DNA of 22,643 nt from a virus. A program made the translations under genes and the position numbers. A model generated the notes under the pieces. That model was not told where the DNA came from. It made no database searches and was given only the letters and a program-made list of their open reading frames with translations. The stretch lies in IMG/VR virus record IMGVR_UViG_3300022074_000406, positions 1 through 22,643 of that record; one strand, written 5' to 3'. Within the stretch, counting starts at the first letter, position 1. Every line of letters begins with the position of its first letter. Shown here in pieces: positions 14,968-22,530 of this stretch.

Positions 14968-17900
14968 TTAATCTTCGAAAGAAGCCCCAGAAGAAGCAAC
15001 CACAAAGTCAATTGCGATAAACTCAATTGCCTTAGCTGGCTTAATCATAATCTTCGCGTAAAGAACATTCTGATCAACAAGGTCAGGTGTGGTAGTGGTT
15101 TCATCAAGGATTAGTCTATAATCAGTGATACCGAATCTGCTCTTAGTTCCGACAAGTAGTGGCTCAACGAGACCCTTGAAACGGTTCCAAGTTGCTTGTA
15201 CGTTCTGTTCAAAGAGAACTTGGGTTGATAGGACTGAGATTTGCTTCTTGAGGTAGATAACAAGTCTGCGGACGTTGATTCTATCGAGAGCAGATGGTCT
15301 CTCCTGAAGAGTCTTCTGGCCGAAGAGAACGATGCCAGTGCTTGGGAAAGAAGCAATTGGGTTAATTCTAGCTTCGTAAAGAAGGTCTCTGTCCTTAGAG
15401 CGTAGTCTCTCGGATACTCCAACGACTGGGATGCCTGCTGCTCCATCTGAGAGGCCACCACGGTTAAAGCCGGCTGGTGCAAACCAAATCTCAGAAGCGC
15501 GCTCAGAAGAGGCTAGAGTGCCCATCATTGCGACAGTTGGTGGAACCCAAACATTCTGTCCGGTAGCAGAATCTCTTGTCTGTACCCATGGGTAGAAAGT
15601 AGCGCCATATGAGGAGTCAAGCTGTCTTCTCTTAAGTGCGTTAGCTGCATTTCTTGGGGTACCTGCAACTCTAGATTCTCTAGTTGGGTAAGTTGTAGCA
15701 TCACCCTCATGCGGTGGAACATAGACACTTGCAAGGTCTATAAGAGCAAGTGCATCGGCACGAGACTCAGCAGTTCTGACTAGATGGTCATTAAGCGCAT
15801 CATTGGTAAGGCCAGGAACTGCGATTAGGTTTGTGTCGATAAACTCAGGATCAGCAATTGTATCAATCGCTCTTTCGTAAGTGTAGTACACGTAGTTGTT
15901 CTTGCTGGTTGAGGTTGTGCTCATTAGTGAGTTAGCAAGTGGATCTGGCTTGGTGATATCGAAGCCATCGAAGCCACCCCAGAAAGGAGCAGTAAAGCTG
16001 TCATATCCAGCATCTAGTAGCTGTGAAGCACTGAGTGGGCTAGCTAATGTCTGGCGTGAACCAGATTCGTAGTAGTAATCTCCTGAATCTACTCTGACAT
16101 CGTTAAGTGTGAAGATGCTGCTGTAAGCGTCGAAGCCGGCCACCGCAGAAGTGCTAGGATCATCAGAGAATCCAGCCTGTAGTAGTCTGTGCATATCTGC
16201 AACACTGTTATCAGCGATTAAGGCAGATCTTTCAGTGGTTGTTCTAATACCGAAGTTTGCCTGAGTTGGGTCACTAAGGCCGCCATCTGAGGCGCTGAGT
16301 CTTAGAGCAACACTTGGGAAATCAAATGAGCAAGTAAGTACGCCGAGTGTGGTCGCCGCAACAACGCCCTTAGCACTTCCAATTAGGCCCCAGCGGTCGC
16401 CACCCATTTCAGGTGGAACACTAGCACTACCTAGTAGAAGGGTGCTTGACAAGTCTGCAGAAGCGCTTACTGAAGATACACTCTTAATACTTGGTGGCAT
16501 GTAGAAGCCGAATGGTAGGTAAGACGGATCAAGCGCACCATCATCCATGTCTGGGTTGGTCTCTACATAGAAGTAACGAGAAACGTTGTCATACTCGCCG
16601 TACTCTCTGAGGTTTCTTTCAGTTTCAGACCAAACGTAGTACTTGTTACCAATGACCTTGGAGATAAAGTTTGGAGAGTTAGGGTTTAGGTTAAGGTTGT
16701 CGAATCTCTCAACAATAGATGGGTTTACATCGTTATCACCCAACGCTCTTACTACAACTGAGAAGCTACCGTATGGATCGGTGAAGGTTGTGCTAAGCTT
16801 GATTCTTTCAATGGAAACCTTGATGTTCTTGTGAATCCACTCACCGTGGCCTCTACCCTTAAGTCTAAAGAGCTTTGGAAGGTTGGCTGCGTTGAAGCTA
16901 CCTGCAGCACCTAGGTCTTGTGGGATGAACCAACCAGCAACAGCTTCTCTAGCTGACTGAGCCTTCATGTTGTGTAGGCCCTTGGTAACATCGGAGTTGA
17001 GAGCAAGAGGAATAATAGTGCCAAAGGTGGCGGTGTTTATAAGGTTTGCATCTCTGAGAGATTGTTCAAAGCTTTCACCAAGCCAGTAGCTTCTTTCTGT
17101 AGTTGTTGGGTAGTAGTCACCGTTTCTAGATAGAAGTTGTGGGTTTGTGCTTAGCTTGTTACGGATGAAGTTCTCAGATTGATAATCAAAGTTAAAGAAC
17201 TTCTCCTCGATACCAAGGGTACTGGATGAAATTCTTAGTTTAAATTCTTTGTTAGCATCGGAGGCCAACATGATGTGTGAGCCACTGACTGTTCCACCAC
17301 CAACATCAGAACCAGAAAGTTGTACAATAGTACCAGCTTGAGCGTAAAGGACTGCGGCTAATTTTCCTGCTGTTCCATAAGCATTTGAACCACCAGTAAA
17401 CGCACTAACACTGGCAAAACCGGAGCTAGCATTATTAGATAGTGCTCTATTGCCATCTGCGCCAGGAAGCTGGGTTAAAGTGACGGTATCGTCAGTCACC
17501 GAGGTTGTGGAAATAGCAACACCAATGTTGCCGCTATGGCAAGTCTCAATGGCAGTTTTCAAGGCTGCAGAAATAGTGGCAACAGCACCATCTGCCTTAT
17601 ATTTTGGAGACGTAGTATTAGTAACTGTGGAAGTGTGGGCTGCATATGCAAGAGTAGTTCCTGCCCTGTCAATAATAGTCAATGTACTAGCCAGATGAAC
17701 GGCCCCGGTTATCACTATTGTGGCTGTTGCCTGAGCCAAGCTTGCGCTTGGGAAAAGGAACACGCCAAATGCTCCACCGTTGTTCGCGAGAGTCGCAGAA
17801 GGACTTGCAGTGGTAGCACCACCGTCACCAGCAGGAGTTGACCATCCGGCTCTAGTTCCTGTTGCAGCAGTTGGGTGCTCATGTCCGAGAAGTCGAATGT

Positions 17901-18198
17901 AAGTAAGTGGAGCTACCTGAGCATCAAGGTATCCCTTAGCTGCGTAGGTGCCGTACATTGGAGACTGGAAGTTACCTTCTCTAGCAATGTCACCACCGCC
18001 GTTTCCTGGCACAGTATCGCCATAACTTGTGACGTACTCAGAAAATGATGGCACTCTGGTAGGCTGCATTCCTAGGCCTCTTACAGATCTTCCGATAACT
18101 GTAGCGCCGATAGCATCAGGCTCTCTTGGTCTAAATGAGTTGTCGATCTCGTTGATAAATACACCGGGAGAGACAAACTTGAAATCTTTAACTGGCAT
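14968..18198 (-). CDS. 18: Contractile tail sheath protein, gp18-like, enlarged
   Basis: At 1076 aa this is far longer than T4 gp18 (659 aa). The N-terminus FVSPGVFINEIDNS is the canonical sheath start. The C-terminal 150 residues hold the conserved polymerisation domain: FPSTGIVLFGQKTL, INVRRLVIYLKKQI, FEQNVQATWNRFKGLVEPLL and IMIKPAKAIEFIAIDF. An inserted Ala/Thr/Gly-rich beta domain at about 152-272 splits the GGAFGVFLFP and GKLAAVLYAQAG segments of the handle. The sheath surrounds the tube and contracts on infection. A sigma70-like promoter (18238-18265) and a GAGGAG Shine-Dalgarno precede the ATG. The gene looks higher in GC than its neighbours, in line with high expression, though I did not compute this. 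Confidence 0.93.
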   Translation of the reverse strand: MPVKDFKFVSPGVFINEIDNSFRPREPDAIGATVIGRSVRGLGMQPTRVPSFSEYVTSYGDTVPGNGGGDIAREGNFQSPMYGTYAAKGYLDAQVAPLTYIRLLGHEHPTAATGTRAGWSTPAGDGGATTASPSATLANNGGAFGVFLFPSASLAQATATIVITGAVHLASTLTIIDRAGTTLAYAAHTSTVTNTTSPKYKADGAVATISAALKTAIETCHSGNIGVAISTTSVTDDTVTLTQLPGADGNRALSNNASSGFASVSAFTGGSNAYGTAGKLAAVLYAQAGTIVQLSGSDVGGGTVSGSHIMLASDANKEFKLRISSSTLGIEEKFFNFDYQSENFIRNKLSTNPQLLSRNGDYYPTTTERSYWLGESFEQSLRDANLINTATFGTIIPLALNSDVTKGLHNMKAQSAREAVAGWFIPQDLGAAGSFNAANLPKLFRLKGRGHGEWIHKNIKVSIERIKLSTTFTDPYGSFSVVVRALGDNDVNPSIVERFDNLNLNPNSPNFISKVIGNKYYVWSETERNLREYGEYDNVSRYFYVETNPDMDDGALDPSYLPFGFYMPPSIKSVSSVSASADLSSTLLLGSASVPPEMGGDRWGLIGSAKGVVAATTLGVLTCSFDFPSVALRLSASDGGLSDPTQANFGIRTTTERSALIADNSVADMHRLLQAGFSDDPSTSAVAGFDAYSSIFTLNDVRVDSGDYYYESGSRQTLASPLSASQLLDAGYDSFTAPFWGGFDGFDITKPDPLANSLMSTTSTSKNNYVYYTYERAIDTIADPEFIDTNLIAVPGLTNDALNDHLVRTAESRADALALIDLASVYVPPHEGDATTYPTRESRVAGTPRNAANALKRRQLDSSYGATFYPWVQTRDSATGQNVWVPPTVAMMGTLASSERASEIWFAPAGFNRGGLSDGAAGIPVVGVSERLRSKDRDLLYEARINPIASFPSTGIVLFGQKTLQERPSALDRINVRRLVIYLKKQISVLSTQVLFEQNVQATWNRFKGLVEPLLVGTKSRFGITDYRLILDETTTTPDLVDQNVLYAKIMIKPAKAIEFIAIDFVVASSGASFED

Positions 18199-18237
18199 GA
18201 ACTAGCTCCTCTTAAATTTAGCTGTTGCTATTGTTTC

Positions 18238-18265
18238 ATATTAAATAGTAGTATATTTTTGTAAA
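18238..18265 (-). promoter_or_regulatory. sigma70-like promoter for sheath and tube genes
   Basis: On the minus strand TTTACA (18265-18260) and TAATAT (18243-18238) are 16 nt apart. The 79-bp gap also holds a direct repeat of AATAGACT near the upstream stop and the ACTATTTA motif (18249-18242) seen in two other gaps. The predicted start would leave a leader of about 33 nt. Confidence 0.4.
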
Positions 18266-18277
18266 AGTCTATTATTG

Positions 18278-19150
18278 TTAGTCTATTATAAAGCCTGGGT
18301 CGCCGGGACCAATCACCTTTTCCCTAGGAAAAGCAATATCGACAAAGTTCTGTCTTCTCTCGACAATAGGCTCCTTTGAATTAGGACCATTTCCTATTAA
18401 ATAGCCCAAAACTTTTATACTAACCGTAGAGATAAAAGTTCTTTCATCTTCGGCCATTGAAGAAACATTGTTACTGGTCGATATAGACTGATCAATGAAT
18501 GCTTCATAAAGATGACCATTACGTCTCATTACAAAGGAATTTATTTGCCCAGTTCTTGTAACAAATGGAGTAATGAGATCGTTTATGTGCTGTTGGTATT
18601 CTGCTCTTATTGTGATTTTGTAATCAATGTTGACGTAAACTGGGATAGGAATTGATAGAGTTTCAACAACAATTCTGTTATTTTCACTTGGTTTATATTT
18701 TTGACGAACACCATCTGTGTTGGTTCTTGTATTACCTATAACTGCGTTATCTCTTGTTTTGTCTTGAACTATTTTCTTAGCTATAATATAGCGACCTGTT
18801 CTTCCGTCCCTTCTGTTAGAATAAAGATGGGCCTGAAAACCACCTTTTCTTGTAGGATCTTTTGTAACGCCTTCTCTCTCAAGAGAGATAAGTGGAACAA
18901 TTAAAGATCCACTTTCATCCCTAAGAGTCTTGTCGTTCTTAATTTGGAAAGCTCTTTCAGGAGAGATCCAAATCACAGGAACCTTTTCCAGTCCTTGATT
19001 GGTCAATACGCTTAAATCAAGATCGGTCTTGAGAAAATCAAGCATAGAGGCATCAATGTCCTCAAGTGAAGAGCCCAAGAGACCAACCTCTTCTAAAGTA
19101 AGGTTAGCCTTTTCTGGTATCTGAGCAAAGCTGAAATCTTTAGGAAGCAT
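18278..19150 (-). CDS. 15: Tail terminator / sheath stabiliser, gp15-like
   Basis: The 290-aa protein lies between a neck protein gene and the tail sheath gene, where tail terminators are found in related phages. KVPVIWISPERAFQIKND (56-73) followed by RDESGSLIVPLISLEREG (77-94) is a pattern of the gp15-type family. The segment IPIPVYVNIDYKITIRAEYQ (167-186) with a later 'EAFIDQS...ERTFISTVSIKVLGYL' stretch forms the shared beta core that caps the last tube and sheath ring. Its start overlaps the end of the upstream neck gene by 11 bp, so the two are probably translated together. The ATG at 19150 lies inside that gene, as expected for coupled neck genes. Assignment is by pattern and synteny. 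Confidence 0.6.
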   Translation of the reverse strand: MLPKDFSFAQIPEKANLTLEEVGLLGSSLEDIDASMLDFLKTDLDLSVLTNQGLEKVPVIWISPERAFQIKNDKTLRDESGSLIVPLISLEREGVTKDPTRKGGFQAHLYSNRRDGRTGRYIIAKKIVQDKTRDNAVIGNTRTNTDGVRQKYKPSENNRIVVETLSIPIPVYVNIDYKITIRAEYQQHINDLITPFVTRTGQINSFVMRRNGHLYEAFIDQSISTSNNVSSMAEDERTFISTVSIKVLGYLIGNGPNSKEPIVERRQNFVDIAFPREKVIGPGDPGFIID

Positions 19151-19631
19151 TGAATAGACCTCTTCTGGCTTTCTTGCATGTTGCTTTTATCTCAAAGAGA
19201 TGATCGACTTGACCAAACAACTGTACTGGTTCTTCTAATTTCATAATCTCAAAGTAGATATCACCGTAAAGAACAAAATCTCCTTCACGGACGAATAAGT
19301 TTTGATCTTCTGTTAGTCTTCTCTTATGAAAGCTAACGGTTATGCTGTATTCTTTATCAAGGCCCATACTATCGAGATAGGTTGTACCATATGTGTTTCT
19401 CTCAACAAGAGCATAGACGCGGACAGGCGGTAAGAAGTTTTTTACAACTGCCTCTCCATAGGTGCTATTAAAATTTGTAGTATCCATATCAATAGGGTAG
19501 TAAAGGATCTGCTGGCCAATGACATTTTCTATTAATTCATCATTGACTTGCTTAACTAAATTTCGTTCTTTCTCCCCAAGAAACAATGGGGGTGGAGGAC
19601 TACTGGGTCTTGACCATTCGTTATCAGACAT
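19140..19631 (-). CDS. 14: Neck / head-closure protein, gp14-like
   Basis: The 163-aa protein has a Pro-rich start (RPSSPPPPLFLGEKERNLV), then a compact beta-rich body. Recognisable stretches are VIGQQILYYPIDMDTT at 37-52, KNFLPPVRVYALVER at 64-78, and a close with GDIYFEIMKL and FEIKATCKKA. This pattern fits head-tail neck proteins that sit between the portal side and the tail terminator. The gene starts 3 nt after the upstream stop and overlaps the gp15-like gene by 11 bp. T4 gp14 equivalence is inferred from order (gp13-like, this, gp15-like, sheath) and not from a strong motif. Confidence 0.5.
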   Translation of the reverse strand: MSDNEWSRPSSPPPPLFLGEKERNLVKQVNDELIENVIGQQILYYPIDMDTTNFNSTYGEAVVKNFLPPVRVYALVERNTYGTTYLDSMGLDKEYSITVSFHKRRLTEDQNLFVREGDFVLYGDIYFEIMKLEEPVQLFGQVDHLFEIKATCKKARRGLFNAS

Positions 19632-19634
19632 TAT

Positions 19635-20270
19635 TTATTCTAAGCCTATAGGGGCCATAACAGCACCTTTAACTGTATTTTTAATTCCACTCTTTGCGGT
19701 CTTTATCCCTTGCTTTGTAACAGCGCCTAATTCTATTTCTTTTGCTCTTCTATTTTCTTCACGGTCAATATCTTTGCAGTGAATATTGAATTTTTTTGCT
19801 AAAAACATTTCTAAAATATTATTGACATCAAAATTAGCTATAGGCGTATCATCTGAAATTTTCGTAATAAATTCTTGTAGGTAATTAATAAAACTTTTCT
19901 CTACTTTATCATCTAAAATTTTTGAATAATCATCGTCAATATTGAACATAGATAATAGTGGACTGGCAATAGTTTCCTCTTCTGGTAGTTTTGCAGCAAG
20001 GGCAATGTTTCTAAGTTTTTTAGCTTTTACTACGTTTGAAACAATATCTTTCGCAAACCCACTAGCACCACCTGTTAAGGTACTTACAAGATTTTCAATA
20101 TATGATATTGCAACATCTTTACCAATCTTACCAGCCTCTACTGCTTTATAATAGATGTGTACCTGTTTAAGTATTTTTTTTAAATCACCAAAAGTTTTGA
20201 TAGTTTCTGGTATTTCTGGTTCAACTTCTTCATTCATGAAGGAGCGCCAATTTTCAATTATTAGTTTCAT
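19635..20270 (-). CDS. Unknown protein with possible capsid-targeting N-terminus
   Basis: I do not recognise the body of this 211-aa protein. Its start MKLIIENWRSFMNEE resembles the short amphipathic peptides that target T4 internal proteins to the prohead, where protease gp21 cuts after [L/I]-x-E. Such sites occur here at I4-I5-E6 and I20-P21-E22. The rest is helical, with a Gly/Ala patch TLTGGASGFAKDIV at 65-77 and a basic tail (KQGIKTAKSGIKNTVKGAV). The C-terminus ends in PIGLE. It lies between two neck genes with 2-3 nt gaps, so it is probably made with them. It could be an internal head protein ejected with DNA, or a neck-associated factor; the evidence is the N-terminal pattern only. 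Confidence 0.55.
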   Translation of the reverse strand: MKLIIENWRSFMNEEVEPEIPETIKTFGDLKKILKQVHIYYKAVEAGKIGKDVAISYIENLVSTLTGGASGFAKDIVSNVVKAKKLRNIALAAKLPEEETIASPLLSMFNIDDDYSKILDDKVEKSFINYLQEFITKISDDTPIANFDVNNILEMFLAKKFNIHCKDIDREENRRAKEIELGAVTKQGIKTAKSGIKNTVKGAVMAPIGLE

Positions 20271-20272
20271 TT

Positions 20273-21547
20273 TTATCCTACAAATATTGGATTAGGAATC
20301 TTAGATAGTACATCAGCAGAAGCGTCAATGCGCTCCTTATCTGCCTTGGCAAGCTCTTTATATTCCATTGTCTTAAGCATTTCTATCAACTTGTCACGTA
20401 AGTTGCCTTGCTCATCTTTAGCTTGAGAAAGAAGTTCATTTGCATTTAGATTTACTGACTGGCCCGGAATTGGGATCGTTGCAAACTTGCCTCGGATTTG
20501 ACCAAGCATCTCTTTAGAAAGGGCGAGAGCATATTTTCTAATCCACTGCTGACCCATTGAGTTGATCTTATTAAAAGCTATATTTGAAAAAGGCAGAGTA
20601 TTATAGTTGTTTACACCATCAACACCAGATTTATATCCATCCGTATCGGCCCAAGCGTTTTCTTGAATATAAAATCTAAACCAAATTCTAGGAAGATCGA
20701 CACCTGAAAGATGATCATTAGAAGGTGATGGGTAAAGCTTCAATCTGTTGTCACTAATTTCATATGAGTAATGTGATGTCCTTGTATAGATTGAATCCTC
20801 ATACATGATCGCCTGTAGTTTGTTGTGCCAAGATGGAATAATTTCAAAAGAAGAATCATCTGCATACTGGCCGTAAGTAGAGGCATTACCAACAACACCA
20901 AGGCCGCCATAATATCCATAAAATCTCCACATCGCTCTTGGAGATTTATAGTAAACTTTATTAATTATAATTCTTTTGCTATTTACCGAGCCTGAGAAGG
21001 GTACAGCAGCGCCTTTATCATCAACACCAGAGAGAGAGGCAGAATTAACTATGTCTTGAAGATCATAGACTTGTTTGCTTTTTACTGTTTTAAATGATGC
21101 TGAATAAATTCTAGTAGTACCGCCAAAGCCGGCCTCTGTGGCGACTGCATCACCAACCCTTCTTGCCTGAGCAATTTGAAACTTAGGATATTTTAAAGCT
21201 ATGTTGCTTCCTGATGTTAACTCACCTTTACTTGTGAAAGAACCAGTATCGTTTCCTAAAGCATCTGAAAGGACGTTGGCCGCTTGATGGGAGTTTATGA
21301 TGTTTGAGTATTCTAATACAGCCTCTTCATATGCTGAATAAACATTACCAACTGTAAGCTCAATATCAATAACATCGCCGCCAAGTTTCTTATATGTATA
21401 GGCAACTTGGTCAGCAGCACCGCTTAGGAACTCAGCAGAGCCTGTGTACATACCAAAGGGCAGGGTGGCCGCTACATCACCAGGAGAGCCTGTAACAGGC
21501 AGTATGATGGCGCTTACTGTAGAAGATGGGGAAAGAGTAGTGGGCAT
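20273..21547 (-). CDS. 13: Neck protein, gp13-like
   Basis: The 424-aa protein is the first gene after the head-module terminator. DVIDIELTVGNVYSAYEEAVLEYSN near 58-82 is a helix-strand pattern like that of connector and neck proteins (T4 gp13: 'KVELT..QIY'). YYKSPRAMWRFYGYYGG (198-214) and a beta-rich tract ending in LPRIWFRFYIQENAW follow. The C-terminus is helical and charged (KELAKADKERIDASADVL). T4 gp13 (309 aa) joins the head vertex to the tail; this protein is longer. Gene order with gp14-like, gp15-like and sheath genes supports the role. The ATG at 21547 has ACAGGAGG upstream. Confidence 0.5.
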   Translation of the reverse strand: MPTTLSPSSTVSAIILPVTGSPGDVAATLPFGMYTGSAEFLSGAADQVAYTYKKLGGDVIDIELTVGNVYSAYEEAVLEYSNIINSHQAANVLSDALGNDTGSFTSKGELTSGSNIALKYPKFQIAQARRVGDAVATEAGFGGTTRIYSASFKTVKSKQVYDLQDIVNSASLSGVDDKGAAVPFSGSVNSKRIIINKVYYKSPRAMWRFYGYYGGLGVVGNASTYGQYADDSSFEIIPSWHNKLQAIMYEDSIYTRTSHYSYEISDNRLKLYPSPSNDHLSGVDLPRIWFRFYIQENAWADTDGYKSGVDGVNNYNTLPFSNIAFNKINSMGQQWIRKYALALSKEMLGQIRGKFATIPIPGQSVNLNANELLSQAKDEQGNLRDKLIEMLKTMEYKELAKADKERIDASADVLSKIPNPIFVG

Positions 21548-21572
21548 TTATGAAAGCCTCCTGTTTACTATC

Positions 21573-21580
21573 TAAATAGT
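21573..21580 (-). promoter_or_regulatory. ACTATTTA motif in the gap before the neck operon
   Basis: ACTATTTA on the minus strand, within the palindrome ACTATTTAGATAGT, lies 26 nt before the start codon of the gp13-like gene. Copies also precede the tape measure gene (13203-13196) and sheath gene (18249-18242). A weak sigma70-like pair (TTGTTT, 16 nt, GATAGT) overlaps it. It may be part of a late promoter or an operator. Confidence 0.3.
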
Positions 21581-21586
21581 GAAGGC

Positions 21587-21615
21587 AAAAACAAAACCCC
21601 CGCCGAAGCGGGGGG
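21587..21615 (-). terminator. Rho-independent terminator with UUCG loop after the basic protein gene
   Basis: On the minus strand CCCCCGC (21614-21608) pairs perfectly with GCGGGGG (21603-21597) around TTCG, followed by TTTTGTTTTT. It sits just past the stop of the 54-aa protein gene and separates head from neck genes. Confidence 0.93.
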
Positions 21616-21619
21616 AACT

Positions 21620-21784
21620 TTACTCAGCCTTGGCGGGCTTAGTGGTTCTACGTTTTCTCGTTCTCTTTGGCTTAGGTGCTTCAGCAACTTCAGGAGTTGC
21701 TTTTGCAGGGGCAGCCTTACTTGGTTTTGATGCGGGGCTTTCTTGCTCTCTAGCTTTTGCCCTCATTCTTCTTCTACCTGACAT
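21620..21784 (-). CDS. 54-aa Lys/Arg/Pro/Ala-rich basic protein
   Basis: A short open frame reads MSGRRRMRAKAREQESPASK, then repeated PSKAAPAKA / PKPKRTRKRR / TKPAKAE units, ending at TAA. The composition resembles histone H1 tails and other nucleic-acid-binding peptides, and no fold is expected. The ATG at 21784 has AAGGAGACAATA upstream, a strong Shine-Dalgarno, and the terminator follows within 5 nt, so I think it is real. It lies 20 nt after the probable capsid decoration gene and should be co-transcribed with it. A head-located DNA- or RNA-binding role is inferred from charge and place only. Confidence 0.75.
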   Translation of the reverse strand: MSGRRRMRAKAREQESPASKPSKAAPAKATPEVAEAPKPKRTRKRRTTKPAKAE

Positions 21785-21804
21785 TATTGTCTCCTTGTGT
21801 TATC

Positions 21805-22392
21805 TTAGAAAGTTCCAGCGACTGGATCGACAAATCCGTGGATGTAGATAAGAATCTTACCAGCGGTAAATTCAGCAGAGGTGTCGTTAGCGCCCTGACA
21901 AACGTAAAGAAACTTATTAGAAAGCTCATTTGCATCATAGGCTTTTGAAGTATCCTCTCCCTTTGCTGTTAGCTCAGTGAGAATTGATGTCTGGCTGCCT
22001 GCTTGAGTGCCAGCACCACCAGATGCTGATTTTCCAGTGTTATCATCGCCAAACTCTAAGTCAATATCGACAGGACCGCCAACCGGTGCTTCTGTCATAA
22101 CTGCACGAACTTCAGTAATAATACCAAACTTTGCTTCGGTCAATTGAGTAACGAAAGCCTTCTCGCCATCCTTGCCAACAGCCGCTGTGTCACCATTTGA
22201 ACCAGTACCAGAACTGATTATTGAACCAACACCGAGGTCGATAGCAATCTCAGTGATAATCTCATGTCCCTGCCTATGCTGAGTAGCGTATAAAACAGCA
22301 TCAGCAATCCCAGGACCAGAGCCGAGTTCAACCTTTTGACCCTTCTTTTCAAGAGAGAATAATCTCTTTCTTCCTAATCTTCTACTTCCCAT
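21805..22392 (-). CDS. Probable capsid decoration or head structural protein
   Basis: The 195-aa protein lies directly after the probable major capsid gene, with its own promoter and structured leader. It starts with a basic segment (MGSRRLGRKRLFSLEKKG), followed by a beta-rich, Gly/Thr/Ser-rich body typical of virion surface proteins, with IITEIAIDLGVGSIISSG, a central low-complexity loop (KSASGGAGTQAGS) and a closing strand GKILIYIHGFVDP. No enzymatic motif is visible. The ATG at 22392 follows AAAAAGGAG. In many myoviruses the gene behind the capsid gene encodes a decoration protein; that is the basis for the call, since I do not recognise the sequence family with certainty. Confidence 0.5.
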   Translation of the reverse strand: MGSRRLGRKRLFSLEKKGQKVELGSGPGIADAVLYATQHRQGHEIITEIAIDLGVGSIISSGTGSNGDTAAVGKDGEKAFVTQLTEAKFGIITEVRAVMTEAPVGGPVDIDLEFGDDNTGKSASGGAGTQAGSQTSILTELTAKGEDTSKAYDANELSNKFLYVCQGANDTSAEFTAGKILIYIHGFVDPVAGTF

Positions 22393-22411
22393 TGCATTTC
22401 TCCTTTTTATA

Positions 22412-22423
22412 TTATTGCAATAA
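22412..22423. repeat. Perfect 12-bp palindrome in the leader of the decoration gene
   Basis: TTATTGCAATAA is perfectly self-complementary and lies about 20 nt before the start codon, just ahead of the Shine-Dalgarno. It may be a protein-binding operator or a chance AT-rich palindrome. Confidence 0.4.
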
Positions 22424-22444
22424 CTTGTTTTTATTCAATGATTA

Positions 22445-22494
22445 AATTCCAGCCACTTCGGAATTAAACCTTTCTAAGGGCAGTGGCCTCGCCC
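22445..22494 (-). ncRNA. Two-hairpin leader RNA with complementary loops (candidate kissing loop)
   Basis: In the minus-strand RNA, hairpin 1 is GGGC/GCCC (22494-22491 with 22481-22478) with the 9-nt loop GAGGCCACU. Hairpin 2 is AAUUCC/GGAAUU (22465-22460 with 22450-22445) with the 9-nt loop GAAGUGGCU. GCCACU of loop 1 is the exact complement of AGUGGC of loop 2 (six pairs, plus a G-U). Hairpin 1 would begin at or next to the predicted transcript start. It may protect the mRNA 5' end or control translation of the decoration gene. Confidence 0.45.
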
Positions 22495-22501
22495 AGAGGA
22501 G

Positions 22502-22530
22502 AATATATCAAGTTACACTAACTAGTGCAA
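22502..22530 (-). promoter_or_regulatory. sigma70-like extended -10 promoter for the decoration gene
   Basis: On the minus strand TTGCAC (22530-22525) and TATATT (22507-22502) are 17 nt apart with TGA before the -10. The -10 and its TGN extension match the uvsX promoter at 371-398. It lies directly behind the capsid-gene terminator, allowing separate expression of the decoration and basic protein genes. Confidence 0.5.

Noticed and set aside
15111-15482. Minus-strand open frames (also 15525-15734) inside the sheath gene
   Set aside because: They overlap the conserved sheath coding sequence in another frame and have no recognisable content.
17450-17841. Plus-strand open frames opposite the sheath insert
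   Set aside because: The long open frames result from the Ala/Thr/Gly codon composition of the insert; no ribosome sites or protein-like features.
19632-19639. AATAAATA, a late-promoter-like box, before the gp14-like gene
   Set aside because: It overlaps the upstream stop and almost touches the start codon, leaving no room for a leader.
21579-21851. Plus-strand 90-codon frame over the basic protein gene
   Set aside because: It starts inside the terminator and is the complement of the Lys/Arg/Ala-rich gene, which itself has a good ribosome site.
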